Positions 36,837 through 46,012 are shown, numbered from the stretch's first letter. The stretch is DNA of 46,068 nt from Bacillus sp. J33 (GCF_000518885.1 NZ_JAEL01000043.1:1-46068); one strand, 5' to 3'. Notes: a model not told the origin generated them from the sequence alone. A program made the numbers and translations.

Positions 36837-38258
36837 TTATCCGTGAATTGCTTTTCCATCAACCGCGAGAGCAGCTTCACCAATTGCTTCCGATAAAGTC
36901 GGATGAGGGTGGATGGTATGTGCCACTTCCCAAGGTGTAGCATCAAGAACTCTGGCCAGGCCAGCTTCTGAAATCATATCCGTCACATGCGGGCCTATCA
37001 TATGTACACCCAGGATATCATCAGTATCTTTATCTGCCACAATTTTGACAAATCCATCCGATTCTCCAAAAACAAGTGCTTTTCCGATTGCCCGGAAAGA
37101 GAATTTTCCAGTTTTCACATTAAAGCCTTTTTCTTTTGCTTCATCCTCCGTTAATCCTACACTGGCAGCTTCCGGTGCACTGTAAATACATTTTGAAACG
37201 AGGCTGTAATCGATTGGTGAAGGGTTTTGTCCGGCAATGTGCTCAACTGCAACAATCCCTTCGTGGGATGCAACATGGGCAAGCTGAAGGCCGCCTATAA
37301 CATCTCCAATCGCATATATATGGGATTCTTTTGTTTGGAAGTATTCATTCGCTGCAATGTAGCCTTTTTCGATTTGGATATCTGTATTTTCCAAGCCAAT
37401 TCCTTCAACATTTGCTTGCCGTCCAACAGAAACAAGCAATTTATCGGCAGAAAATTCCTTTTGCGACCCCTTTACTTCTGCAGAGATCGTTACTCCATCG
37501 CCTTTCTGCAGTGTTTCAGGAAGAACCTTCGCTCCTGTTACAATTTTCACGCCCTTCTTTTTCATCAGGCGCTGCATTTCTTTAGATATTTCCTTATCTT
37601 CTGTAGGGATGATGCGATCTGCATATTCAATAACTGTCACGTCAGCCCCAAAATCAGATAGCATGGATGCCCATTCAATGCCGATAACACCGCCGCCAAC
37701 AATAATAATGGAGCTTGGAACCTCTTCCATCACAAGTGCTTCATCAGAGGTCATAACCAATTGTCCATCAATATCCAATCCTGGCAGAGTTCGCGGACGA
37801 GATCCTGTCGCGACAATGACATTCTTAGGAATCAGCATTTCGTTTTCATCCCCATTATTCATTTCAACAGAGATTGTTCCTGGCATAGGCGAAAAAATGG
37901 AAGGCCCCAGAATACGTCCTGTACCTTCAAAAACATCAATCTTCCCTTGTTTCATCAGGTGCTGAACACCCTTATGAAGCTGATCTACAATTTTGTTTTT
38001 TCTTTCCTGGACTTTCCCAAAGTTGATGGATACATCGCTTGTAACTACGCCAAAATCTTCACTATGCTTAGCTGTTGCAAAAACCTCTGCACTTCTCAAT
38101 AGTGCTTTGCTTGGTATACATCCTTTGTGGAGGCAGGTTCCTCCCAGCTTTCCTTTTTCAACTATTGCCGTTTTTAATCCAAGCTGAGATGCACGGATGG
38201 CAGCTACATAACCGCCTGTGCCCCCGCCCAGGATGACTAAATCATATTCCTGTGCCAA
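36837..38258 (-). CDS. lpdV: dihydrolipoyl dehydrogenase (E3) of the bkd complex
   Basis: A 473-aa FAD-dependent disulfide oxidoreductase that reoxidises the E2 dihydrolipoyl group with NAD+. The FAD motif GGGTGGYVAA is at 11-20, redox-active Cys42 and Cys47 in GGTCLHKGCIPSK, the NAD motif VGGGVIGIEWAS near 188, YAIGDV near 310, and the catalytic dyad HPHPTLSE near the C-terminus. It starts at TTG behind AAGGGGG. It is 15 nt from buk. Confidence 0.95.
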   Translation of the reverse strand: MAQEYDLVILGGGTGGYVAAIRASQLGLKTAIVEKGKLGGTCLHKGCIPSKALLRSAEVFATAKHSEDFGVVTSDVSINFGKVQERKNKIVDQLHKGVQHLMKQGKIDVFEGTGRILGPSIFSPMPGTISVEMNNGDENEMLIPKNVIVATGSRPRTLPGLDIDGQLVMTSDEALVMEEVPSSIIIVGGGVIGIEWASMLSDFGADVTVIEYADRIIPTEDKEISKEMQRLMKKKGVKIVTGAKVLPETLQKGDGVTISAEVKGSQKEFSADKLLVSVGRQANVEGIGLENTDIQIEKGYIAANEYFQTKESHIYAIGDVIGGLQLAHVASHEGIVAVEHIAGQNPSPIDYSLVSKCIYSAPEAASVGLTEDEAKEKGFNVKTGKFSFRAIGKALVFGESDGFVKIVADKDTDDILGVHMIGPHVTDMISEAGLARVLDATPWEVAHTIHPHPTLSEAIGEAALAVDGKAIHG

Positions 38259-38273
38259 GTTGCTTCCCCCTTT

Positions 38274-39383
38274 TTATTTGATTGCTGCTTTGTTGGCTGT
38301 TTTTCCTGGATATTCCTTTTCTTTTTCCTCGCCGCGCAGAACTCGCAAAGCTCCTTCTGCAAGGGCTTGAAGTTCATTTTCACCCGGCTGGATGATTACA
38401 TCTGCAATCCAATTAATACGCTCGCTGATTTCCTTTACAAAACCTTTTCCATAAGCAAGGCCGCCAGTAAGAATGATGGCATCAACCTTGCCCCCAAGTA
38501 CAGCGCTGGCAGAACCAATTTCTTTTGCCACCTGATAAGCCATAGCTGAATAAACCAGTTTTGCTTTTTCATCCCCATCTTCAATCATCTTTTCAACCTT
38601 TACAGCATCATTGGTTCCCAGATAACCGACTAAGCCGCCTTGTCCAACAAGCTTTTTCATTACTTCTTCACGGTAAAAGCTTCCGGAATAGCATAGTGCA
38701 ACCAAATCACCTGCAGGCACAGTTCCTGCACGTTCCGGGCTGAAAGGCCCATCTCCATGCAAACCGTTATTGACATCTATTACTCTGCCCTGTTTATGGG
38801 CGCCCACCGTAATACCTCCGCCCATATGAGTCACGATCAGGTTCAGTTCCTCATATTTTTTTCCAAGGTCTTTTGCAACCCTTCTCGCAACAGCTTTCTG
38901 GTTCAAAGCGTGGAATATGCTTTTTCTTTCTATCATCGAGAAGCCGGAAATGCGGGCGATTGGGTCCAGTTCATCAACTACGACCGGGTCAACAATATAA
39001 GAAGGGATATTCAGCCCCGAAGCAATTTCATATGCCAGGATTCCGCCCAGGTTTGAAGCATGCTGCCCTGCAAATCCCGCGCGCAAGTCCTTAAGCATCG
39101 CCTCATTTACCGAATAAGTGCCTCCTTCAATAGGACGCAGCAGACCGCCGCGGCCGCATACTGCACTTAGTTTAGAAATATTGATCCCTTCATGATCCAA
39201 TGTTTCTAAAATGGTTTTTTTGCGGAATTCATACTGGTCGATAATATTTTCAAATGAGTTAATGACATCTGAATCATGACGCAATGTTTTTTCCAGGACA
39301 GAAATCTCATTATCGAAAACTCCAATCTTTGTTGAAGTGGATCCGGGATTGATGACGAGAATTCGACTGTTTCGTTCTAGCAC
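38274..39383 (-). CDS. buk: butyrate kinase (branched-chain)
   Basis: A 369-aa ASKHA-fold acetokinase-family enzyme making ATP from (iso)butyryl-, isovaleryl- or 2-methylbutyryl-phosphate. [13 protein letters not shown] near the N-terminus is the phosphate-1 motif, [15 protein letters not shown] the mid motif, and [10 protein letters not shown] the adenosine motif. It starts at GTG 7 nt after GGAGG. It works with Ptb upstream, but two hairpins in the 195-bp gap after bcd may reduce its expression relative to bcd. Confidence 0.94.
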   Translation of the reverse strand: MLERNSRILVINPGSTSTKIGVFDNEISVLEKTLRHDSDVINSFENIIDQYEFRKKTILETLDHEGINISKLSAVCGRGGLLRPIEGGTYSVNEAMLKDLRAGFAGQHASNLGGILAYEIASGLNIPSYIVDPVVVDELDPIARISGFSMIERKSIFHALNQKAVARRVAKDLGKKYEELNLIVTHMGGGITVGAHKQGRVIDVNNGLHGDGPFSPERAGTVPAGDLVALCYSGSFYREEVMKKLVGQGGLVGYLGTNDAVKVEKMIEDGDEKAKLVYSAMAYQVAKEIGSASAVLGGKVDAIILTGGLAYGKGFVKEISERINWIADVIIQPGENELQALAEGALRVLRGEEKEKEYPGKTANKAAIK

Positions 39384-39478
39384 GTTTAAACCTCCATTAA
39401 AAGCGGAATTTCCCTAGGTAAAAATCTTACTTAGGACTTTAAGCTGCCGCCTGAGTATTTTATTGGATTCAATTTTTA

Positions 39479-39577
39479 AAGGCAAAGACGCTGAATTTAC
39501 ATTCAGCGTTTTGCTTCCTGGCATAGGCTGCCAGGATTTAATAAAATGGCACGCTATAAAGCGCCATAGCCTTTTAG
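39479..39577 (-). terminator. two hairpins in the bcd-buk gap
   Basis: CGCTGAAT/ATTCAGCG (perfect 8-bp arms, 39489-39508) and ATGGC..GCCAT (about 39546-39567) lie within the operon. On the minus strand the tails are only moderately T-rich. Partial termination or mRNA-end protection of ptb-bcd is plausible. Confidence 0.6.
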
Positions 39578-39578
39578 C

Positions 39579-40673
39579 TTATCTGCGGCTCAGTATATGA
39601 TGGCCGTTTTGCAGGAATTGGCCTCTCGAATTGCGCATTCTTTCAATTCTTTCCTCAGCCATGCGGTCAGCCGCTTTGTAAGTAGGAATTCCATCTCTCT
39701 TTGCAATTTCAATAACTTTTTCAATATTATTGTAAACTGTTTCTACCTTCTTCATTGCACGCTCACGATTGTAGCCATATAGCTCATCTGCAACGTTTAT
39801 TACTCCGCCTGCATTAATAACATAATCTGGAGCGTAAACGATGCCCATTTCATGGATTTGATCGCCATGTCTTGTTTCCCGTAGCTGATTGTTGGCAGCT
39901 CCTGCAATTACTTTTGCCTTTAGCTGCGGAATTGTATCATCATTAATGGTTGCACCCAGCGCACAAGGAGCATAAATATCACATTCTACTCCGTAGATTT
40001 CATTTGGCTCAACTGCTTTTGCACCAAATTCTTCAACCGCCCGCTGGACCGCTTCTTTATTGATATCCGTTACAATCAGCTGAGCACCTTCTTCATGAAG
40101 ATGGCGGCAAAGATTGAAAGCAACATTTCCTACACCCTGAACGGCAATTGTCTTACCTTCTAAAGAATCTGTTCCAAAAGCTGCCTTAGCTGCGGCTTTC
40201 ATTCCTCTGTACACGCCATAGGCTGTTACAGGTGATGGGTTTCCGGAAGATCCAAAGGCAGGCGAAATACCTGTTACATAGTCTGTTTCCTCATGAATCA
40301 GGTCCATATCAGCAACAGTGGTTCCCACATCTTCGGCAGTGATGTAACGGCCATTCAGCCCTTGGATATAGCGTCCGAAAGCACGGAACATTTCCTCGTT
40401 TTTATCTTTGCGGGGATCACCGATAATAACTGTCTTCCCGCCGCCCAGGTTCAATCCTGCAGCTGCATTTTTATAAGTCATTCCACGTGCAAGACGAAGT
40501 GCATCTTCAATAGCTGCTTCTTCAGATTCATACGTCCACATGCGCGTTCCGCCAAGGGCAGGTCCTAACGTAGTGTCATGGATTGCAATAATGGCTTTTA
40601 ATCCCGATTGTTTGTCCTGGCAAAATACAACTTGCTCATAATCATAAGTTTCTAAGTATTTGAAGATTTCCAT
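39579..40673 (-). CDS. bcd: branched-chain amino-acid (leucine) dehydrogenase
   Basis: A 364-aa NAD-dependent Glu/Leu/Phe/Val dehydrogenase that deaminates Leu, Val and Ile to their 2-keto acids. Catalytic residues are Lys68 and Lys80 in [16 protein letters not shown], with [10 protein letters not shown] upstream. The Rossmann motif [15 protein letters not shown] is near 182. It feeds the BKD complex encoded downstream. GAGGATATTTAAA precedes the ATG. Confidence 0.96.
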   Translation of the reverse strand: MEIFKYLETYDYEQVVFCQDKQSGLKAIIAIHDTTLGPALGGTRMWTYESEEAAIEDALRLARGMTYKNAAAGLNLGGGKTVIIGDPRKDKNEEMFRAFGRYIQGLNGRYITAEDVGTTVADMDLIHEETDYVTGISPAFGSSGNPSPVTAYGVYRGMKAAAKAAFGTDSLEGKTIAVQGVGNVAFNLCRHLHEEGAQLIVTDINKEAVQRAVEEFGAKAVEPNEIYGVECDIYAPCALGATINDDTIPQLKAKVIAGAANNQLRETRHGDQIHEMGIVYAPDYVINAGGVINVADELYGYNRERAMKKVETVYNNIEKVIEIAKRDGIPTYKAADRMAEERIERMRNSRGQFLQNGHHILSRR

Positions 40674-40744
40674 TTTAAATATCCTCCCCGGATTCTTTAA
40701 TTAAATATTTCGTACTCGATTCAAGTAACAGAACTGTTTAAATT

Positions 40745-41647
40745 CTACTTCGCAGAGCAGATTGCCAACGCAAGCGAGTACACTTTGCTTTCAGCCGAGT
40801 CCGCCCTGGATGTTAGGACGATAGGAGCTTTGGCACCCGCAATGACAGCCCCTACCTTTGCTTTCGCAAAGTAGACAAGAGATTTATATAAAGTATTCCC
40901 TACTTCTATTGTAGGCACTAGCAAAATGTCAGCCTGTCCGGCAACTTCGCTCTTTATCCCCTTGTGTTCAGCAGCCTCAAATGAGATAGCATTATCCAAA
41001 GCCAGGGGTCCGTCGACAACACAATCCTTAATTTGCCCCCGCTTGCTCATTAAGGTTAAAGCTGCAGCATCAAGCGTGGCCTGCATAGCAGGATTAACAA
41101 CCTCCACTGCTGCTACGGGTGCTACCAGCGGTTTTTCAATCCCTATGCCCCTGGCTATTTCCACTGCATTTTTCACAATTTGGGCCTTCTGATTAAGGTC
41201 TGGAGCAATATTCATAGCTGCATCTGTTACAATTGTCAAACGGTCAAAGCCAGGAACTTCAAAAACCGCCACATGCGACAGCACATTACCTGTCCTTAGA
41301 CCGTACTCTTTATTTAAAACAGCCTTTAAAATGCCTGCAGTTGGTATATTCCCCTTCATTAGAACATTTGCTTTTTGCTCTTTAACAGCCCTTACTGCTG
41401 ATTCAGCCGACAAAGATGCAGATTCAGCATGAATGATTTTTAGCTTTTGGCTATCGGCAATCCCGCTATGCTTCTCTTTTATTAGCTGATGAATTTTTTC
41501 TTCATCCCCGAATAATAGAAAGCTGGCTAAGTTTAGCTTTATTGCTTCAGCCACAGCTTCCAATACTTCTTCGTCTTCTGCAGCAGCTACTGCTACCGTT
41601 TTCTCACCATATTGGGTTGCTTTCGTTAGAAGCGAATCCAATTCCAT
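40745..41647 (-). CDS. ptb: phosphate butyryltransferase
   Basis: A 300-aa phosphotransacylase converting branched acyl-CoA plus Pi to acyl-phosphate plus CoA. It shows the PTA/PTB domain with VLMKGNIPTAGILKAVLNKEYGLRTG near 115-140 and a C-terminal GAKAPIVLTSRADSAESK. The ATG 41647 follows AAGGGGG at 9 nt; the longer open frame to 41722 runs through the sigma-54 promoter and is rejected. It is the first gene of the bkd operon. Confidence 0.94.
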   Translation of the reverse strand: MELDSLLTKATQYGEKTVAVAAAEDEEVLEAVAEAIKLNLASFLLFGDEEKIHQLIKEKHSGIADSQKLKIIHAESASLSAESAVRAVKEQKANVLMKGNIPTAGILKAVLNKEYGLRTGNVLSHVAVFEVPGFDRLTIVTDAAMNIAPDLNQKAQIVKNAVEIARGIGIEKPLVAPVAAVEVVNPAMQATLDAAALTLMSKRGQIKDCVVDGPLALDNAISFEAAEHKGIKSEVAGQADILLVPTIEVGNTLYKSLVYFAKAKVGAVIAGAKAPIVLTSRADSAESKVYSLALAICSAK

Positions 41648-41705
41648 CTGTTCAACCCCCTTACAAGAAAAAGCCTCTTTCTTGAGATGTTCCAATTTTA
41701 TTACT

Positions 41706-41722
41706 TGCAAGAAGTGTGCCAA
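41706..41722 (-). promoter_or_regulatory. sigma-54 (SigL) -24/-12 promoter of the bkd operon
   Basis: On the minus strand the sequence TTGGCACACTTCTTGCA is a perfect match to TGGCAC-N5-TTGCA. It lies about 60 bp before the ptb start and downstream of bkdR, whose product is a sigma-54 activator. Confidence 0.95.
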
Positions 41723-41735
41723 CTTAAAAACCTAA

Positions 41736-41749
41736 TGTAAACGCTTTAT
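41736..41749. promoter_or_regulatory. possible cre (CcpA) site
   Basis: TGTAAACGCTTTAT matches the catabolite-responsive-element core (TGNAANCG…) but lacks the final CA. It lies just upstream of the -24 element, so glucose repression of bkd is possible but unproven. Confidence 0.35.
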
Positions 41750-41790
41750 TCAATAGACTAAAGTATGAAAAAAGTTGCACACCATGAAAT

Positions 41791-43857
41791 TTATTGCATG
41801 CCATCATTTGCAATATTATATTTCTCCAGTTTATAATACAGATTCCTAACTGATAATCCTAATGACTTTGCAGTTAGCGTTTTATTCCCATCCAGCTTCT
41901 GGAGCATCTGCCTGATTATTTTCGCCTCATACTGTTCAACTAGCTGTGACAGTGATTTATCTTGAACAGTCTCTGGAAGTTCCTTGTTGACGGTCTGAGT
42001 GCTTGAGCTGACAAGCTCAGGGATATGCCTTTCCTCTATTTCCGTTTCATTGTAGCTCATGAAAATGATGGCTCTCCCAAGTATGTTGTCCAATTCTCTG
42101 ACATTTCCCGGCCAATCATAGGCCATCAGCTTTCTGATTGCTTCTCCTGTTACCCCTTCTACATTTCGCCCATATTCCTGATTGATTTTTTGGATAAGCC
42201 TGCTGCAGAGCATCGGGATATCTCCCTTCCTGCGCCTTAATGGAGGAATATGTATCGGCATTCTATTCAGTCTGTAGTATAAGTCTTCCCTAAAGGTGCC
42301 ATTTGCAATACCTTTTTCTAAATTGACATTTGTTGCAGCTATAATCCTCACATCAATATGGATTGGCTTAGTTCCCCCAACCCTCGTAATTTCATGCTCC
42401 TGCAGAACCCTTAGCAGCTTTGCCTGCGTATTGGCTGTTAATTCGCCGATTTCATCAAGGAAAATGCTGCCTTTATCAGCCTCCTCGAAAAGCCCTCTCT
42501 TTCCTCCCCGTTTTGCACCAGAGAAAGCCCCTTCTTCATATCCAAACAGTTCACTCTCTAATAAAGATTCCGATAAAGCTGCACAATTAACCCTGATAAA
42601 CTTGTTATACTTTCTATCGCTTGCATTATGTATAGCATGTGCAAATAGTTCTTTGCCTGTGCCAGATTCCCCGCGAAGCAAAACGGTAGCAGGTGTTTTA
42701 GCGCCCAGCTTTGCCTGTTCAATAGCAATTGTCATTTCTTCAGAGGTTCCAATGATATCCTCAAAGGAGTATTTCGCCTCCAATGTACGTATAATCTGCC
42801 TTGCCCGGTTCAACTCACGGTTCAGGCTTTGAATTTCGGAAACATCATGAATAACACCTACACTTCCTTTTAACTTTCCATTTACGATTACAGGCGCGAC
42901 ATTAACTACTACATCCTTTCTCTTGGGACCGACTCTCATGGCCACTCCCCTCATAGCCCTTCTTGTTTGGAGAACCTTCATATGTACACTTTCACCTTCT
43001 GAGATATCCGCTGTGGCAGGTTGACCAATAACTTCCTCTTCTTCAAGGCCTGTCAGCCGTGTATAGGCTGGATTAATCAGTATTCCTTTTCCATGTTCGT
43101 CAACAACCGAAATCGCTTCCTCACTGGACTGGATGATCGCCTGAAGCATCGTATGAATCTCTTTTAGATCTGTTATCTCCTCTGCTAGCGATACCACTTC
43201 CGTAATATCCTTAAAGACTGAAAAAGCACCCATTAGCTCATGATCTTCTCCGAGCATAGGTATTCGTGTTGTGATGATTTTTAGGCCATTTTCTAAAACC
43301 ATTTCCTGATTGGACTCCGCCCTTCTGGTTTCCAATACTCTGGGAAGCTGACTGTCTGCAATCACCTCATTTATTTTTTTGCCGATGGCTTCATCTCTTT
43401 TAATGCCAGTCATTCTTTCGGCACTTCGGTTAAAAACAGTAATTTCGGCATGGTTATTAATAACAATCATGCCATCATCAGTAGAATTAAAAATTAAATC
43501 GAGCTTATAGGTTTCATTTCTGAATTTTGAAATCAGCTCTTCCTTTTCTTCCAGCAGCTTTGCGATTAAATAGGCAACACTTCCGGGAATTAAAACGGTA
43601 TCTTTGCTTCTCGCTTCTCTAATTTCCACAAAAACCTGTTCATCCCCAGTGACTTCGATAATAATATCAATGCCTGGATCCAGGAAATCCCGCCAATTCG
43701 CACCAACTGAAATGCCATTTTCTTTGGCAAGCTTAAGTCCAGGAGCAGCAGGGTTTATATCCACCATTGCCTTTACGTCCAAAACAGCCGTTTCTTTAAT
43801 AATTTTATATATGGCTGTACCGCCTTTACCCGCTCCTACAATCATTACTGTTTGCAT
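41791..43857 (-). CDS. bkdR: sigma-54-dependent transcriptional activator BkdR
   Basis: A 688-aa enhancer-binding protein. Order: an N-terminal Rossmann-like segment ([16 protein letters not shown], residues 4-19, with VDINPAAPG near 32-40); two PAS domains (about 115-225 and 235-345); a sigma-54 AAA+ domain with Walker A GESGTGKE 396-403, the sigma-54 contact loop GAFSGA 443-448 and Walker B SIFLDEIG 464-471; and a C-terminal Fis-type HTH ([20 protein letters not shown]). It activates the bkd operon downstream in response to branched-chain amino acids in B. subtilis. The start lies after AAGGTA. Confidence 0.94.
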   Translation of the reverse strand: MQTVMIVGAGKGGTAIYKIIKETAVLDVKAMVDINPAAPGLKLAKENGISVGANWRDFLDPGIDIIIEVTGDEQVFVEIREARSKDTVLIPGSVAYLIAKLLEEKEELISKFRNETYKLDLIFNSTDDGMIVINNHAEITVFNRSAERMTGIKRDEAIGKKINEVIADSQLPRVLETRRAESNQEMVLENGLKIITTRIPMLGEDHELMGAFSVFKDITEVVSLAEEITDLKEIHTMLQAIIQSSEEAISVVDEHGKGILINPAYTRLTGLEEEEVIGQPATADISEGESVHMKVLQTRRAMRGVAMRVGPKRKDVVVNVAPVIVNGKLKGSVGVIHDVSEIQSLNRELNRARQIIRTLEAKYSFEDIIGTSEEMTIAIEQAKLGAKTPATVLLRGESGTGKELFAHAIHNASDRKYNKFIRVNCAALSESLLESELFGYEEGAFSGAKRGGKRGLFEEADKGSIFLDEIGELTANTQAKLLRVLQEHEITRVGGTKPIHIDVRIIAATNVNLEKGIANGTFREDLYYRLNRMPIHIPPLRRRKGDIPMLCSRLIQKINQEYGRNVEGVTGEAIRKLMAYDWPGNVRELDNILGRAIIFMSYNETEIEERHIPELVSSSTQTVNKELPETVQDKSLSQLVEQYEAKIIRQMLQKLDGNKTLTAKSLGLSVRNLYYKLEKYNIANDGMQ
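41793..41814. promoter_or_regulatory. candidate BkdR enhancer (UAS)
   Basis: ATTGCA (41793-41798), 10 nt, TGCAAT (41809-41814) is a perfect inverted repeat starting on the bkdR stop codon. Its centre lies about 110 bp upstream of the expected bkd transcription start, the usual place for a bacterial enhancer-binding protein. A further half-site GTTGCA is at 41774-41779. Confidence 0.5.
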
Positions 43858-43884
43858 ATACCTTACCTGCTTTCATTGAAAATA

Positions 43885-43915
43885 ATTGCATAGCGCCAGT
43901 TATATGTTATGCAAT
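43885..43915. promoter_or_regulatory. inverted repeat upstream of bkdR
   Basis: ATTGCATA (43885-43892) and TATGCAAT (43908-43915) are perfect inverted 8-mers. The ATTGCA/TGCAAT half-sites are the same as in the candidate UAS at 41793-41814, spaced 9 bp wider (about one helical turn). It may be an autoregulatory BkdR site. Confidence 0.4.
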
Positions 43916-44013
43916 ATTCTTCACGGTAATTATTTTAGCATAGTTGCTGGACTTGACAAATTTCTTTAATGATTTATTATTTCGATAGATGACTTCGATT
44001 GAAGGGAATATAT

Positions 44014-44250
44014 ATGATAAGACTAATTGCATTATTGATTCTGCTGCTTCCAGGTATTTTAGCTGTTTTTGGAATAAAATTAATGAGGGATATGGTCTTT
44101 GGAATCCTGCAGAGCCCTTTTCCCTATCTATGGCTTCAATTCATTTGCGGATTGCTGTTTTTAATCATTGGACTTGGATTTATTGCAGGATTTGTACTAT
44201 ACCGGGATCGAAAACGAAATAAGGTACAAGCACGATTTAAAATTAAATAA
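44014..44250 (+). CDS. yqzF: DUF2627 membrane protein YqzF
   Basis: A 78-aa protein with two hydrophobic helices (about residues 2-20 and 38-62), the conserved GIKLMRDMVFGIL between them, and a basic tail RDRKRNKVQARFK. It matches B. subtilis YqzF in length and position beside bkdR and spo0A. The function is unknown. ATG 44014 follows GAAGGGA; the five upstream codons begin at TTG inside the ribosome site. Confidence 0.88.
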   Translation: MIRLIALLILLLPGILAVFGIKLMRDMVFGILQSPFPYLWLQFICGLLFLIIGLGFIAGFVLYRDRKRNKVQARFKIK

Positions 44251-44273
44251 ATCAGTAAGTGAGGGGAAACATC

Positions 44274-44414
44274 TTGAGGCCATTGCAAATTTCGCCGGAA
44301 ACAGCTTTAAAGCTATCTGAGAAGCTTAATCTTCCATTGGAACAAATCATGCACATGCCACAGCATATTTTGATTCAAAAAATGATTGAGCTTGAAAAAG
44401 AGAAAGAGAAATAA
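44274..44414 (+). CDS. yycC: YycC-like small protein, 46 aa
   Basis: TTG 44274 lies 8 nt after GAGGGG and opens a 46-codon frame beginning MRPLQISPETALKLSEKL, then LPLEQIMHMPQHILIQKM and a lysine/glutamate tail. This matches my recollection of B. subtilis YycC (about 49 aa, unknown function). It is soluble and helical. It is 23 nt downstream of yqzF and shares its terminator, so the two form an operon. Confidence 0.85.
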   Translation: MRPLQISPETALKLSEKLNLPLEQIMHMPQHILIQKMIELEKEKEK

Positions 44415-44421
44415 ATTAACA

Positions 44422-44464
44422 CAAAAAGGTTCAGTATGAATGATTTTCGTACTGAACCTTTTTT
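44422..44464 (+). terminator. yqzF-yycC terminator
   Basis: AAAGGTTCAGTA pairs with TACTGAACCTTT and is followed by a T-run on the plus strand. Confidence 0.88.
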
Positions 44465-44707
44465 ATTCGTCCTGTATAAAATTCCTGCTGTTTCTGCTCG
44501 GGCAAATAAACTTCAACACAGCCTTTTTATTATGAAAGTCTCCTTTTTCATAAATAGTTATTTGCTTATTAATTCAGCCTGTTGACAGGAAAAGTTCTTG
44601 AATAAACACCACTCGAGGAAAAAAATAAAAATGATTTTCGAGGAGTCAATTGAGTTGGGTAACCCTTCATTAGGCTGAAGCAACAAACTCTGCGAAACAG
44701 CGTTATG
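44465..44707. other. gene-free stretch with partial repeat copy F
   Basis: No gene is visible. 44633-44702 aligns with the outer part of repeat copy A (ATTTTCGAGG, AGTTGG.TAACC, CAAACT..CGAAA.CAGCG). The remainder is AT-rich without clear structure. Confidence 0.45.
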
Positions 44708-44732
44708 AAAAAACGCCCCATATTGGAGCGCC
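44708..44732 (-). terminator. spo0A terminator
   Basis: On the minus strand GCGCTCC/GGGGCGT pair around AATAT and are followed by TTTTTTC, 40 bp after the spo0A stop. Confidence 0.8.
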
Positions 44733-44772
44733 TAATGATCATTTATAAGTGCTGTATTTAGTTCTTACCCTT

Positions 44773-45561
44773 TCAAGAAGCTTTATGCTCCAGACGAAGC
44801 TTATCAGCTACCATAGCAATAAATTCGGAGTTGGTAGGCTTTGCTTTAGTCATGCTGACTGTGTACCCAAACAGCGATGAAATAGAATCAATATTTCCGC
44901 GGCTCCATGCAACTTCGATTGCATGGCGGATTGCACGTTCTACACGGCTTGCTGTAGTGTTGAATTTCTTCGCAATATCAGGGTATAACACTTTGGTGAT
45001 GGAACCGAGAAGTTCAATATCATTATATACCATAGAAATTGCTTCACGAAGATAAAGATAGCCCTTAATATGGGCAGGAACACCAATTTCATGGATAATG
45101 CTTGTGATGCTTGCATCAAGGTTCTTAGGCTTTGCCTCTGCCTGCGGTCGGTATGCAGGAGCTGGCTTGCGAAGAACAGCACTGGACTTTCCGCTGACCT
45201 GGCGGATATGGCTTGCCAAGTTATCCATATCAAAAGGCTTTAGGATAAAGTACGAAGCTCCAAGGTCTACTGCCTTTTTCGTTACATCCTCCTGGCCAAA
45301 AGCAGTCAGCATTATGACATTGGGGAGAGTATTTAAATTTAGATCCCGCATTTTTTCAAGGACAGCAAGCCCATCCAGGTGCGGCATGATAATATCCAGC
45401 ACCAGAACGTCAGGATGTGTCTGCTCAAGAACTTCCAGACATTCCTGACCATTATGGGCTATCCCTGCAACTTCCATATCTTCCTGTGAAGATATATATT
45501 CTTCTAAAAGGCCAACTAGCTCCCTGTTATCATCCACAACACAAACTTTTATTTTCTTCAC
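44773..45561 (-). CDS. spo0A: sporulation master response regulator Spo0A
   Basis: A 262-aa response regulator that is phosphorylated by the Spo0F/Spo0B relay and controls entry into sporulation. The receiver domain (1-120) has acidic pocket Asp10-Asp11, phospho-acceptor Asp56 in [12 protein letters not shown], and Lys108 in LKPF. After a Pro/Ala-rich hinge, the DNA-binding domain (about 145-262) contains [21 protein letters not shown]. It starts at GTG behind GAGGAGG, as in B. subtilis. The leader carries 0A boxes and a sigma-H-like promoter. Confidence 0.97.
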   Translation of the reverse strand: MKKIKVCVVDDNRELVGLLEEYISSQEDMEVAGIAHNGQECLEVLEQTHPDVLVLDIIMPHLDGLAVLEKMRDLNLNTLPNVIMLTAFGQEDVTKKAVDLGASYFILKPFDMDNLASHIRQVSGKSSAVLRKPAPAYRPQAEAKPKNLDASITSIIHEIGVPAHIKGYLYLREAISMVYNDIELLGSITKVLYPDIAKKFNTTASRVERAIRHAIEVAWSRGNIDSISSLFGYTVSMTKAKPTNSEFIAMVADKLRLEHKAS

Positions 45562-45658
45562 TTACTTTCCTCCTCGGTCCATTTATGGTCTGGTCTCTTT
45601 AAAAGATGTTCTAAAGTCTGAACATGCTCTTTTGGCATCTATTTTCTATTCTAAATGA

Positions 45659-45691
45659 CAAATTCGACAATGCAACAAAAATTCCTTTAGT
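45659..45691 (-). promoter_or_regulatory. sigma-H-like promoter of spo0A with overlapping 0A box
   Basis: On the minus strand AAAGGAAT (45688-45681) and GAAT (45665-45662) fit a sigma-H -35/-10 pair (RnAGGAwww…GAAT). TGTCGAA (45669-45663) is a consensus Spo0A box overlapping the -10. This mirrors the B. subtilis Ps promoter. Confidence 0.65.
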
Positions 45692-45792
45692 TTTTTGAAA
45701 TTTTCTTAAAAAGCCGGCAAAATCTTAACTTTTCTTTTGTTTTCTTCTCTTTTCGACTGCTTTCGGCATATACTTTAGTTTTTTTATGTATT

Positions 45793-45799
45793 TGTCGAA
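45793..45799. promoter_or_regulatory. second Spo0A box
   Basis: TGTCGAA on the plus strand (TTCGACA relative to spo0A), about 130 bp upstream of the other box. Two boxes suggest autoregulation by Spo0A~P. Confidence 0.55.
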
Positions 45800-45855
45800 A
45801 AATCTTTACAAAATATATTTTAGCATAAAAAAATTATGCTATGTGAAGGCTTTTA

Positions 45856-45949
45856 CAGGCACTTAAGCTTTCCCTCGGGGAGGAATGAGAATCTCCTTGG
45901 CTTTGCCTGCGAGGTCTCCGACTCCCTCTCTAACTTTACGAAAACAGCG
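45856..45949. repeat. dispersed intergenic repeat, diverged copy E
   Basis: GGCACTTAAGCTTTCCC..GGGG…GCGAGGTCTCC…ACTTTACGAAAACAGCG follows the module order of copy A (GGCACTCAAGCTTTCCGCGGG … ACTTTACGAAAACAGCG), with internal deletion. Confidence 0.55.
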
Positions 45950-45953
45950 AATA

Positions 45954-45978
45954 AAAAAGACGGGTGTCTCCCGTCTTC
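45954..45978 (-). terminator. terminator of the gene upstream of spo0A (off window)
   Basis: GAAGACGGGAG/CACCCGTCTTTTTT on the minus strand: a GC stem with T-run. By synteny the upstream gene would be spoIVB, which lies beyond 46068. Confidence 0.75.
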
Positions 45979-45981
45979 AGC

Positions 45982-46012
45982 TTGTTGAGAAAGGGGTATT
46001 TTTTCTCAACAA
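45982..46012. repeat. perfect inverted repeat at the right edge
   Basis: TTGTTGAGAAA (45982-45992) and TTTCTCAACAA (46002-46012) form 11-bp arms around GGGGTATTT. This is a second hairpin next to the terminator; it might be an operator or an mRNA-stabilising stem. Confidence 0.5.

Noticed and set aside
41648..41722. 25-codon N-terminal extension of ptb
   Set aside because: It starts inside the sigma-54 promoter element, so it cannot be transcribed intact from it.
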